Notes: a model not told the origin generated them from the letters alone. DNA of 64,000 bases from Hypericum androsaemum (GCA_963995505.1 OZ023198.1:9911141-9975140); one strand, 5' to 3'. Shown: positions 1-12,032, counted from the first letter of the stretch. Made by a program: numbers and translations.

Positions 1-2
1 GC

Positions 3-275
3 TACTGTGACATCATCTACTCTGCCGACTCCATCGTCTCTATGAAGACGGCCTGCACCAACATCAACTCTAACATTAACCAAATCCACCAATGCCATCA
101 ACTCCATCGTCCCTCCTCGTCAATGCCTCCCCGACTCCTCCCTCCCCATCTCCTCCTACGCCGATGCCCTCTCCGCCGTCGATCGCCTCTCCCCCTCCGA
201 CACCATCTCCCTCTTCCTCGCCTCCCCAACCCCTCTCTGCCCGTCCTTAGATCTGGAAAGATCCAAAATTAAAGC
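3..275 (+). pseudogene. Captured exon fragments resembling COG1 (Golgi tethering complex subunit 1)
   Basis: Bases 3-93 read YCDIIYSADSIVSMKTAC and onward, which resembles the N-terminal segment of plant COG1 around its R-D-L-I-D-S-A-D-S-I motif. In a second frame, 94-275 encode a stretch including ALSAVDRLSPSDTISLFLAS, resembling a later COG1 segment (LSA...LFL-S-RR). The two segments belong to different parts of the parent protein and now abut with a frame change, as expected for shuffled exon capture. A further GC-rich open stretch at 394-580 (starting VSVSVESTLVLPRD) may come from the same parent but I cannot place it. COG1 is a subunit of the conserved oligomeric Golgi complex. The call rests on remembered family motifs, so confidence is moderate. 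Confidence 0.45.
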
Positions 276-597
276 TGAACAAATTCTGGTGGAAGGAGGA
301 CTAGGTGGAGGTGGTGGATGAGAGCGGTCGATAAATAATTCGACGGGTCCGCAGCAAGGAAGAACGTAGACGACGGCAGGCAGTGGTGACCCTTTGGTCT
401 CCGTCTCTGTGGAGTCAACCCTCGTCCTCCCCCGCGACGCCGCCCTGCTCTCCAACTCCCAGGCCCCCATCCTCCCACGCCTCTTCCCTCTGTCGCTGGC
501 GGACACAAGGTGCCCTGTTCCGGTGGACCAACAACCCATTAACGAGTACCAGAACCTCTCCACCTCGTTCCCCTTCTCCTAGGCATCAGAGTGCACC

Positions 598-716
598 CTC
601 GTCGAGTTCTCGTCCTGCATGTTCGTCACCGGAGTCTCTTTTGCCCTCCTTGTCGAGTTCTCGTCCCGCATGTTCGTCGCCGGAGTCTCCTTCGCTCTCC
701 TCGTCGAGTTCTCATC
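598..716 (+). repeat. 54-bp tandem repeat, about 2.2 copies
   Basis: The unit GTCGAGTTCTCGTCC...TTCGTC-CCGGAGTCTC recurs with a period of about 54 bp inside the captured GC-rich part of element A. Copies differ at a few positions. It lies downstream of the exon-like DNA and could be a local slippage product. Confidence 0.7.
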
Positions 717-995
717 CGGTTGTTGTCTTTTTGAGTTAAAGATTGGAACTTTATGTGGGTTGAAGAAAGAGACGGAGGAGACGAGAGATGGTGTCAGCAT
801 TTTTTTTATTTTTTGTTCTAAAAGGGTATTTTAGTCATTTCATTGATAAAAATGAAAAAAAGAGCTGCTAACGTACGCTAGGGACCCGAAAGTATAATAA
901 AAGCAAACTAGAGGGACTTCAGAATATATTTTGTGAACAGGAGGGACTTTTGAATATATTTAAACAAACCCGAGGGACTTGAGAGTAATTTTCTC

Positions 996-1739
996 GAATT
1001 TTTTTATAGGAAAACAAAAATCGCCATCAAATGTTTCCGGGGTTAGATTCAGTGGGGACAAGACTTGTCCCCTCTGAAATGGATCATGTGATTTTGGTTA
1101 TAGACACAATTTTTAATGAATGTCAGATCTATAGACACGATTGTTAATAAAATCTGATGGTCCAAACGAAATCCTCTCCGTGAGGACGACTTTTGTATTG
1201 TCCCCCCTCAATTCAAAACTCATGTTTCCTCTGGAGAGGAAAGTCAACAGTGAGGAGATATTTGTTTTTTGAGAGGATCACACAATGGCTTTAATTTACT
1301 CACTACTTTCTAGAGGCTGACTTTTATGTTTTCAAGTTCATCATGAGTCCAACTTCATGAGTCGAACACTATCAGACTAATTTTACATCTGTGAAGTTTG
1401 AATCTAAAATTTATTCAAGTTACTTATCACTTGTACCAACTTTTGATTTCCATGTTTACATTCGTTATCATAGCTACATTTTCAGACCTAGTCTTTCAAG
1501 ACAGATTTCATGAATTTTTTTAGTCTTTTTCTGAATAATGCCAATGGTGAGAAGATTCAAGAATCTAACTTTATTTTGAAAAAAAAAAATCAAACAATCA
1601 TTTGTATATTAAACACGACGTACAATCGTTCAATAACAATACAATAAGCGCCTCTGTTGGATGAAATAGCCAGCAGGTGCACATAGTCCTAGTCTAGACT
1701 CTAATGCAAGCCAATTCATTCGCTAATTGGCGGCTTCAA

Positions 1740-1791
<52 letters not shown>

Positions 1792-2015
1792 CTTTCTTTA
1801 CTTAGCGAAAAATGATATAACTTTAGTTTTGCTCATTCATCTTTTATGGCTTTAACCCTTATATAACCTAAATTTAGTCACGCTCCATACGTAGAGAGGA
1901 GTAAAAACTTGTGAGTTGATAGCACTATATAGCAAGTTGGACTCCCATTTTAATTTATGGAATTTGTTTGACACGTCTTTTTAAATAAAACCGAGTTCAG
2001 AAAAAAATGCCATAT
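996..2015. other. Intergenic DNA, no gene seen
   Basis: AT-rich DNA between two Pack-MULE-like elements. Apart from a long (AT)n run at 1742-1790 I see no conserved coding sequence, RNA gene or terminal repeats. Confidence 0.6.
1742..1790. repeat. (AT)n dinucleotide microsatellite, about 24 units
   Basis: An uninterrupted alternating AT run of about 49 bp in intergenic DNA. Confidence 0.97.
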
Positions 2016-2024
2016 TAAAATAAA

Positions 2025-3006
2025 GAGATAATTACTGAGAGGACCTCGAGGTATAATCAAATAGACTCTGATGATCCTGTAGTTTTCTTACTAATTGCTG
2101 AGCTCTTGTAGTTTGGCTACTATTATACATTCGGGTCCCTAGCTCAAGTAAATGACTCAAATACCCTTACAAAAAATTAAAAAAATCAATTACTTTGGCT
2201 GACCGCTTCGATGCCATCTCCACCGCCGCCGACCCTCTAAATCCATCTCAATCCTTTCCAAATCTAAATCTCGTCCCAGAAAATGTTTCCATCTCTTTCC
2301 CTTTCATCGTCGGCGGCCGCAGCAGAATCCTCTAACTTCATCGAGACGACCTTCCAGAGCTGCTCCGTCGACGACACCTTCATATACGACGGCGGGGACG
2401 TGCCGGCGGGCCAGCCGATGACCTTTCGGAGAAGATGATCGCCGGCAGGCCAGCCAACGACTCCTCCGACGAGAGCGTCAACAAGGACGATGACGAGGAC
2501 GGGTTCCTGAGGATGCTCCCTCCCAACAACAGCACACAATTTAAACCCAGAAATATGTCGATGAACCGATGTCGATGAACACAGAAATTTGTCCATGCTC
2601 ACCTCTCAGTGAACAAATTTGATGAAAATCAGGGATTTCTTAGTTGTTTCTTTGGTGAGTTTTGCTTAGAGTTGGTAAAGAATCAGTCTTTGGTGGGTTT
2701 TGCTTAGAGTTGGTAAAGAATCAGTTGTGCTTAATTGTTGGTTGCATCGATCCTTAATTATTTTTAATGTGTCGCCGGAAATATCACCGGAGAAGGTGTA
2801 AGTTCACTAGAAGGGAGGTAGGAGATGATTCCAGGGGTATAATAGTCATTTCAGAATTTAAAAATATATAAATTGATTGATGACATTAGCGAGGGTTCCA
2901 AAAGTATAATAATAACCAAACTACATGGACTTAGCAATTAGTAGGGAACTACATGGTCCTCAGAGTCTATATGACTATACCCTAGAATTCTATATGTAAT
3001 TATCTC
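2025..3006. mobile_element. Non-autonomous Mutator-like element B with 9-bp target duplication
   Basis: The element begins GAGATAATTAC and ends GTAATTATCTC. It is flanked by the identical 9-bp direct repeat TAAAATAAA at 2016-2024 and 3007-3015; 9 bp is the signature target-duplication length of Mutator-like elements. The terminal inverted repeats continue imperfectly for about 120 bp; inner shared blocks include ATAGACTCTGA, GTAGTTTGG and ATTATTATAC. The interior (about 2215-2600) is GC-rich and exon-like while the termini are AT-rich. No transposase is encoded, so mobilisation would have needed a donor in trans. Confidence 0.85.
2215..2600. other. GC-rich, captured-looking interior of element B
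   Basis: A sharp rise in GC content and codon-like triplet texture (GCCGCCGACC, GACGATGACGAGGACGG) distinguish this block from the AT-rich arms. On the + strand around 2337-2400 it reads acidic peptide such as FIETTFQSCSVDDTFIYDGG before breaks. The minus-strand frame at 2264-2602 is also open for 112 codons but shows no recognisable domain. I interpret it as host gene DNA carried by the element; the parent gene is not identified. Confidence 0.45.
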
Positions 3007-3015
3007 TAAAATAAA

Positions 3016-3760
3016 TGAATCTACGATTCAACTAGTCAGATCGATGGAACCATAACCCGAAGAGTATAACATATTTCTCCGGATCGTTATTTAAAAATAT
3101 CGTCAAAAACTACATATTCAAAGCCATGCCCCAAGAAATAGATCGGTAGGATTTGTTTAAAATTAAACTAAAGCCCAATTGCACCATTTTAATATTAACA
3201 AAAATCAATGAGACCATGTCAAAATTTTTTTTACTCGACTCAACGACAGTCATATTACAATATCAACGTACATAAATGTTATCAAAAAATATTTCAGATA
3301 TAGGACTATAGTCGATATAAATAAAAAACCAAGGTTCACTTTTAAATAATTTCAATTCTGCTCATTTCAGCTTAGTAACATATAATCTTAAAATCGTAAT
3401 TCTAACGGGGCCGGATTGGGTCCTGACTCTAATAGGCCCAGTCCGGCCCGTATAGGATGCGATCCTGGCCGTCCAAGGAAATCCAACGGTAGGACCATGT
3501 TGGGGGTATTTTAGGTATTTTATCCCATCTTTCCACTTTCCACTTTCCTCTTTCGTTCTTTCCCCCCCTCTCTCCTCTCTCCTCCACTTCCATCTTTCTC
3601 CCGTTTCTCTCTCCCTCTTTCTCTCTCTCTCTCTCCAACCCGCCTCCCGGATTTCTCCTCCTCGCCGGCCTGAGACACGACGATCTCTTTGTCCTAATAC
3701 ACGACGGCCTCCTCGCTCTTCTCCTCCATCCCCCAGTCGGTGGAGGAGGCGTTAGGTTCG
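3016..3760. other. Intergenic DNA ending in a pyrimidine-rich tract
   Basis: No gene recognised. 3400-3500 is GC-richer, and about 3525-3640 is a strongly CT-rich stretch like a plant 5' UTR or core promoter, but no convincing plus-strand coding sequence follows it. Confidence 0.4.
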
Positions 3761-3769
3761 GGGTCTAGC

Positions 3770-4010
3770 GTCTAGTTGCCAGCGTCTCCACGCATGGTCG
3801 TTGAGCAGGTCCTCCTCCCGGACTTCACAACGAGCGCGGCGACAACGGCTGCGAGGCGGCGGAGGAACTCACCGGATATCCTGATGGCGAGGGGGAGCCG
3901 GTTGAAGGCCCAGGCGAGCAGCGCCAGGCACACGCACACTTCCACCGCCGTAAATATCAACCTCGCAAAGGTTCGGAGGCGGGTGAGGTCGTTGGTCGAG
4001 GCGGTCGGCG
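3770..4010 (-). pseudogene. Hydrophobic-protein fragment, unidentified remnant
   Basis: The minus strand encodes a continuous stretch with a hydrophobic segment (FTAVEVCVCLALLAWAF) followed by RLPLAIRISGEFLRRLA and a short KSGRR region. It reads like a membrane anchor followed by a basic amphipathic segment, and faintly recalls small plant membrane proteins with a DUF4408-like N-terminus; that comparison is from memory. Codon-like GC content is confined to this block. There is no convincing start context, and no second exon was found. It may be a captured or degenerate gene fragment. Confidence 0.3.
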
Positions 4011-4389
4011 GCTGTTGCTTGAGCCGTTTGCTTGTTGTTACGTAGCCATTTGCTTTTTTTGTGGAATGTTTTGGTCAAAATTAATTAGGGGAAATGGATT
4101 TTGTGTATTTAGGAAGAGGGCAGCCATGATTTGGGATTTTTTAATATATTTTTGGCCTGCTTTTTTTGTTGTAATTAATTCATTCTTTGATATTAGTTAA
4201 TGTTTATGGCTAATTGAAGGGTTAATTAGTTTAAATATTTGCTTGTCAGTTTTAAATATTAGGTTCACGTGAAGAAGACGACCTCTATGCTTGGCCCTTG
4301 CTAATTGGGTATGTCTTAGAATAATGACGATCGTTAACTAAATTTTGCAAGTGTTGTCCGCAATGATAATTTTAGGACAAACATATCTA

Positions 4390-5070
4390 ATTGGCACAAA
4401 ATTATTCGAGTTTATGGCTAAATGGCATGTTCGGTAATGACCAAATGGCAGGCGGGGTACGATAAAATAGCAGGCCGGGTTATAACCAAATGGTAGACTT
4501 GATTACGATACAATGACATGTCTGGTTACGATAAAATGACATACTCGGCTATGACCAAATGGCAGACTCAGTATGATAAAATTGTGTGTCCGGTTAAATG
4601 GCAGACCCAAATATGATAAAATGACATGTCCAATTACAATAAAAAGGCATGCTCGATAATGACCAAATGGCAGGCCGGGTACGATAGAATAGCATACATG
4701 GTTATGACCAAATGACAGTTACGATAAAATGACACAGCTGGCTATGATTAATGGTATGTCAGGTTATGTCTAAATGGCATGCCCATTTATGGTAAAATGG
4801 CAGTCCCGATTATTTCTAAATTGTATGCTCGATTAGTATTTAATAAAATTTATAATAATTAATCAAATGGTAGGTCTGGTAACGATAAAATGGCATGCTC
4901 GGTTACGTAAAATGAAATGTCTGGTTCCGATAAAAAGGCATGCTAGGTAATGACCAAATGACACACCCGGTTACGATAAAATAGCATGTCCGGTTACGAT
5001 AAAATGATATATCTGATTACAAAAAAATGACATGTTCGGTTACGATAAAAGGGCATGCCCGACTAATATT
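4390..5070. repeat. Degenerate tandem array, about 22-bp unit
   Basis: About 30 diverged copies of a unit approximating GGTTACGATAAAATGACATG alternate with variants containing TGACCAAATGGCA. Spacing is regular but many copies carry substitutions and small indels. The core resembles the repeats inside the MITE family at 38.9, 39.6 and 61.7 kb (for example TGACATGTCCAGTTA at about 61858), so the array may be an expanded MITE interior. Confidence 0.75.
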
Positions 5071-5461
5071 TAATATAAAAATTAATTATTTAATTAAATA
5101 ATACTCTAATCTAATTCACAATGGTATATTAATCTGATTTTTTAAAATATTAATAATAAAAAGAAAAAAACTAAAATCCATGGGGTTGTGCACGCGCCCA
5201 CGCACTGGGCAATTACATATGCCCTCCACGAGGGGTTTTTTGTCTGTTTGGTGTTACTGTTGGTGGTATTTTGTGAAAAAAGTGTTCGAATATAAAGTAT
5301 TGCGGATGTGGTGTCCACGTGGCACGGACGAAAAAAAAAGTCGGATCTTGGACCAAGATCCAACTTTTTTAGTCGGATGACCAAGATCCGACAAAAAAAG
5401 TCAGATGACCAAGATCCGACATAAAACGTCGGATCTTGGTAAAAGAGACATGACGTGCGTT

Positions 5462-5663
5462 TGGTCTTGGTGGTAGGAGGTGCCACTTTTTACTTGATGG
5501 TCATAAGTTCGATTCCAACTTCTTGCAATCTTGCTTTTAATTTTTTTTATCCAACATAAATATTATATTAAATAAATTAAATTGTAATAATTAGGTAAGT
5601 AATTCTTGATAGGCAAATTGGTTTAATTTGTGGTCTTTGGACTTAAGGTCACAAGTTCAATAC
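5462..5663 (+). other. Two tRNA-like pol III promoter modules in the left arm
   Basis: Module 1 (5462-5516) has an A-box-like TGGTCTTGGTGG and, about 44 bp on, a B-box-like AGTTCGATTCC. Module 2 (5610-5663) has TAGGCAAATTGG and AGTTCAATAC at the same spacing. These match the layout of internal RNA polymerase III promoters of tRNA genes (A box TRGCNNANNNGG, B box GGTTCGANNCC). Neither folds into a proper tRNA: acceptor pairing is missing. They look like tRNA-derived (SINE-like) material absorbed into the element. Confidence 0.5.
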
Positions 5664-5918
5664 TTGACTTTGAGAATTTTTTTATCACTTTGTTTTACTA
5701 AATCATTCACTAATATTAAAACAATTTTTTAAAATTAAATATGGTGAATATTAAATCATTCCTAATATTAAGACGAAATTGATGAATATTAAAAATTATG
5801 GTGAATATTAAATCACTTCGTGAATGATCGGTGTTGAAATATTACTGAATACGAAGTGATAAAAAATAATGGTGAATGATTTAGTAAAACGAAGTGATAA
5901 AAAAATTGTCAAAATCAA

Positions 5919-6120
5919 GTATCGAACCTGTGACCTTTGGTCCAAAGACCATGATGTAAACCAATTTGGCTATCAAGAATAACTTATCTAATTATTATAA
6001 TTTAATTTATTTAATATAATATTTGTGTTGGATAGTAAAAATTAAAAGCAAGATTGCAAGAAGTTGGAATCGAACCTATGACCATCAAGTAAAAAGTGGC
6101 ACCTTCTACCACCAAGACCA
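5919..6120 (-). other. Inverted copy of the two tRNA-like modules in the right arm
   Basis: Read on the minus strand, 6120-6066 contains a B box exactly matching GGTTCGATTCC, and 5972-5919 has an A box exactly matching TAGCCAAATTGG with B-box-like GGTTCGATAC. The right-arm copies fit the pol III consensus better than the left-arm copies. The two arms therefore carry convergent pol III-type modules. No tRNA cloverleaf can be drawn for either module. Confidence 0.5.
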
Positions 6121-6326
6121 AACGCACGTCATGTCTCTTTTACCAAGATCCGACATTTTTATGTCAGATCTTGGTCATCAGACTTTTTTTGTCGGATCTT
6201 AGTCATCCGACTTTTTTTTTTCGTCCGTGCCACGTGAACACCACATCCGCAATACTTTATATTCGAACACTTTTTTCACAAAAAACCACCAACAGTAACA
6301 CCAAACAAATAAATAACCCTCCACGA

Positions 6327-6960
6327 GCGTCAGTTAGTTGTTACTTTTCAATCGTACGCGCACGCTTTTTCCTATTTTGCCCTCTCCCTGGACGGAACGG
6401 GAACATGACTATGACTAATGTACTGAATCGTGGCCTAATTCTAACAGCGTTTTCAATTCCTAAAAGAGAAAATATCGAGTATTTTGAAGTAAAAATTCTT
6501 GAGACTTCATTCACTATAGTTTTGGAAGAAAGAAATTTGAGAAAGTATAAAATTTCAATGCAATACGTTGATAAATTATTAGTATTTATAAACGAGTCTA
6601 TACTATGATAGAGTTTTTTTTAAGAATATACTATGATAGAGTTGCATGAGAAAGAACGAAAGGATCATGAAATTATATACTATAATAAAATTTTCATATT
6701 TAACTTGTAATATTGAAAATAAATTATTATCGTTTATAAACTAACAATTACTGACAAATAGTTTTTCTCAAAAAAAACTCACATATATTTAGATCAACTA
6801 GTTGCAAAGTATTTAAGTATTAAGTTTGAATTATTAGAAGCGCAATGCAACAACCTTAAATACTCGTCAGAGAAATTTTGTCAATTTTAAAAGTATCAAC
6901 CAATTCGAATGTAATTAATCAGCTAAGTAAAAATATCAAAATTACCGCTAAACAAAAAAA
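6327..6960. other. AT-rich intergenic DNA, nothing recognised
   Basis: No coding sequence with recognisable domains, RNA gene or terminal repeats between the foldback element and the C-rich minisatellite. Confidence 0.6.
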
Positions 6961-6964
6961 CTTT

Positions 6965-7570
6965 AAATCAAATCTCAAACCCCAAAACTCAAATCCCAAA
7001 CCCAAAATTCCCTAACCCCCAACCTCGAACACCGAACCCGCAGACCCGGACCCTTCGACCCCGGTCCCCCGACCACAAATCCCCCGACCTCGGACCCCCG
7101 ACCATGGACCCTCGGAATCTCTCCCCCGGACTCTCGCCCCCAGACCCTCGACCACGAACCCCCAACCACGGACCCTAAACCCCGGACCCACAGACCATGG
7201 ACCCACGAACCCCCAGACCGCCGGACCCCTGAACCACGCACCCCCGGACTCCCGGACCCTCGAACCCCCGACCCCGGACCACCAGACCCCAGACCAATTG
7301 ACCACGGACCCCTGAACCATCGAATCCCCGACCACGAACCCCCGAACCACGGACCCCTAGACCACTGGATCGCCCGACCCCCAAACCCCGACCCCGGACC
7401 ACGAACCCCCGACCCCCGAACCCCGACCTTCGGGCCACGGACCATAAACCACAGACTCTCGGACCAACGGACTGCCGAACCACGGACCCCCGACCCCGAA
7501 CCCCTGGACTATAGGACCATAGACCCGACTCTCGACCCCGGACCCCCGACTCCGGACCTTGGAGCCTCCG
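6965..7570. repeat. C-rich degenerate minisatellite (CGGACCCCCGACC-type units)
   Basis: About 600 bp composed almost entirely of permuted blocks GGACC, CCCCGA, CCACGA and AACCCC, with units of about 7-15 bp. The left edge (6965-7020) is simpler, with CAAACCCCAAAAC- and AAATCCC-type words. The minus strand is open in all three frames because the units avoid stop codons, producing spurious Gly/Arg/Val-rich ORFs. The array ends about 275 bp upstream of the ARF start codon, so it may overlap that gene's promoter. Confidence 0.9.
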
Positions 7571-7844
7571 GATCCAACAACTTGCAACTATAAAAAGTAA
7601 AAGAAATACAATTTACGAGGGGAAAAGCCAAAAATAAAATAGGAAATAGAAGGAAAAGGAAGCGAGAGAGGAATATTCTACTCGGAGGGGGAGACCCTAG
7701 CTCGGGAAGAGAACGCCAATTTCTCTTCGTTAAGAAATTCGTCAATTTCCGAAATTAAGGACCTACAACCCTAGCGAAGATCGGTAATTGAAATTTCGCG
7801 ATCGAATCGAAGAAGCTAGGATCCGATCGAGAGCGGGCAAAAAA

Positions 7845-10167
<2,323 letters not shown>

Positions 10168-10537
10168 CATTGCAGGTGAACACCCTCTCTTGTCTACAAT
10201 CATTACTAGCAGACTGCCTACCTAATCCTCATCTCGCATTCGTTTTGCAGGCTCCGCCCTTCGGTTTCGCCTCGAAGAAAGCAGGATCGGAGATGGTTTC
10301 TGTACACTGTAAGAAGTAACAAAAGCCCTGACTAGAATGAGAATATGCGGCAAGCAGTTATATTTGTAGGGGGTTCCTCGGATTTTTACTTGACTAGTCC
10401 TAAAATGTGACTTCCTCCCATGTAAATTTTGAATGGAAAACCTGCTTTTCGAAAGGAAAAAAAAACACCGATTGTAAGCCAGCATATATATCTTCAGATT
10501 TCTCCTTTGTTGTAAAAACTAAAAGAGCAAGCCGTCG

Positions 10538-10560
10538 TCTCTCTCTCTCTCTCTCTCTCT
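10538..10560. repeat. (CT)n microsatellite downstream of the ARF gene
   Basis: An uninterrupted CT run of about 11 units in or just after the ARF 3' UTR. Confidence 0.9.
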
Positions 10561-10564
10561 ATTT

Positions 10565-11205
10565 GCGAATTATATCCGTATAATATGCGTTTCTATAGTA
10601 TTTGTTTAGCAAAGTTTCTTGATGCGTATTTTGTAAGAATTGAATATGAAATATATAATTTTACTTTTTGAAGGAAAATTTATTTAAGATAAATTAATAC
10701 TAAAAAAAACTTATTCGTATTTAATATTTACTGAGGAGTCATATTAAATTGATATGTATATTCATTGTAATAATAATGTGTGGCGTACTGGAAGCCGAGC
10801 TACATGACGCTCGTTGGCAATGGCTCGAGTATTTTGCGTGACGGAAGTGGTCTTTTTATAGTCTAAATTGAGTATTATGTGCATAATTCTTATTTTATAG
10901 ATAGGTATACATAAAATCGTATTTTGTCAATATTATTCCTACCTATTGAATAATTTAATTTTTTTTTACCAGGGCTCTTTTGATTTGCACGGTTTCGAAT
11001 ACCTTAGTCCCCTCCCAATTCCTTCAGATTTAGTAGCTAAATAGAGAATTACTTGAATTGTTATTTGGCTAGTTAGTTTATTATTTTTATTATTTTTAGA
11101 AGGACAAGTTAGTTTTGTTGGTGTTTTATACGTTTACAAATTATTTGAATTTCATAATTAATTATTTACTAATGTATTAATATATGTATTTGAAATCTTA
11201 AGAAC
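10565..11205. other. AT-rich intergenic DNA, nothing recognised
   Basis: No coding sequence or structured RNA seen between the ARF gene and the tRNA gene. Confidence 0.6.
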
Positions 11206-11210
11206 AAGGA

Positions 11211-11284
11211 GCTCTCGTAGCTCAGTTGGTTAGAGCACCCGTTTAGTAAGCGGGAGGTCTTGAGTTCGACTCTCAACGAGAGCA
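11211..11284 (+). tRNA. trnT-AGU: tRNA-Thr (anticodon AGU)
   Basis: A complete cloverleaf folds from this 74-base segment. The 7-bp acceptor stem GCTCTCG/CGAGAGC is perfect. The D arm GCTC/GAGC encloses AGTTGGTTA. The anticodon stem CCCGT/GCGGG (one G-U pair) holds loop TTAGTAA with anticodon AGT at 11245-11247. The T arm is TTGAG-TTCGACT-CTCAA, with discriminator A at 11284. A and B boxes are intact and there is no intron. A T-run shortly downstream (11292-11296) fits pol III termination. The encoded AGU anticodon (A34 normally modified to inosine) reads Thr ACN codons. CCA is not encoded, as usual for a nuclear gene. Confidence 0.97.
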
Positions 11285-11299
11285 TTATTATTTTTGCAT

Positions 11300-12030
11300 T
11301 TTTTTCTCCGGCTCCCGTTTGCTCCACCTTGTCCTTGACATCTCTCGCGAGTTGCGCCACAGGTTAAAAACGGACCCACCGGGGAAGAAACCGACAATAA
11401 AGCGTATTGAAACCAAAACAAAATGAACAAAACATTTTTTATTGGATACTCCTATCTTATCATTTTAAAATTCTATATTCTTCTATGAAATAATTTTTTA
11501 TAGAAAAATACTCTTTAATAAAATTCGGAAAAATAATTTTAATCTTTTTGAAAAATAAATTAAAAACAAATATTTAAATTTTTTAGTGGAATGTCAACTA
11601 AAGAAATCTTGAATACTCAGTTGCACATTTTTAAACCATGGTGCAGAAATGGGTAAAATCATATGATAGTTTTACATATATTTCTTTAGTTGGCACTCAA
11701 CTATTTAAATATTTTTTTAGAAAAAGACTCCTAAATAAAATTAGAAATTGTTATTTTTTTGAAAAATAAATTAGAAACAAATATGAACAATTTTCTGATC
11801 TATAAAAATTTGTTTACATAGTATATTATCTTTTTTTTAGAAGGAAAATAGTAGATATCAACATTTTTAAAGAATAAAAATCAAAAAATGGGCAAACACC
11901 CACCCGCCACTCGCAAACAATTCCCTGATATTTTCCCCCCTCCTTCCACCGACCTGATGATAAGAAAAATCAATAAAAGATAATTAAAAAATTCATTAAA
12001 AAAACCCGTAAAACATTATAGAAAAAAAAT
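11300..12030. other. AT-rich intergenic DNA, nothing recognised
   Basis: No gene seen. Short related words recur (AATATTTAAATTTTTT, AATTTTTGAAAAATAAATTA variants at about 11540-11580 and 11700-11790), suggesting an old local duplication, but the similarity is weak. Confidence 0.5.
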
Positions 12031-12032
12031 AA

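Larger units (their letters stand above)
1..995. mobile_element. Pack-MULE-like element A, right part (left end outside window)
   Basis: The terminus at about 960-995 is the inverted counterpart of the left terminus of element C (43764 onward): both contain a tract reading, outside to inside, GAAAATTACTCT then AAGTCCCTCG. The sub-terminal region near 875-900 (GGGACCCGAAAGTATAATAA) is also shared with elements B and C. Between the window start and about 740 lies GC-rich, exon-like DNA quite unlike its AT-rich surroundings. This is the architecture of a Mutator-like element that has captured host gene DNA. No transposase is visible. The left terminus and one target duplication lie outside the window, so completeness cannot be judged. 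Confidence 0.6.
5232..6317. mobile_element. Foldback Mutator-like element with ~480-bp inverted arms
   Basis: Sequence from about 5232 to 5710 is repeated in inverted orientation from about 6317 back to 5870, leaving a roughly 150-bp AT-rich centre. The element is flanked by the direct repeat CCTCCACGA at 5223-5231 and 6318-6326 (9 bp, 10 bp if the preceding C is counted), the length expected for Mutator-type insertion. Arms are very similar with scattered differences, implying a relatively young or gene-converted structure. No transposase ORF is present. Sub-terminal blocks contain several direct and inverted copies of GTCGGATCTTGG (5340-5445 and 6140-6215). Confidence 0.85.

Noticed and set aside
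4390..5070. CRISPR-like direct repeat array
   Set aside because: Units are contiguous and degenerate with no unique spacers, in a plant nuclear genome; it is a simple tandem array.
5462..6120. tRNA genes in the foldback element
   Set aside because: A and B boxes are present, but acceptor and anticodon stems do not pair; recorded as tRNA-like promoter modules only.
6965..7180. Interstitial telomere array
   Set aside because: Only isolated CCCTAAAC-like words occur; no run of the plant telomere heptamer.
6975..7587. Overlapping minus-strand Gly/Arg/Val-rich ORFs of 76-156 codons
   Set aside because: They arise from the C-rich minisatellite lacking stop codons in all minus frames; composition is repetitive with no domain or start context.
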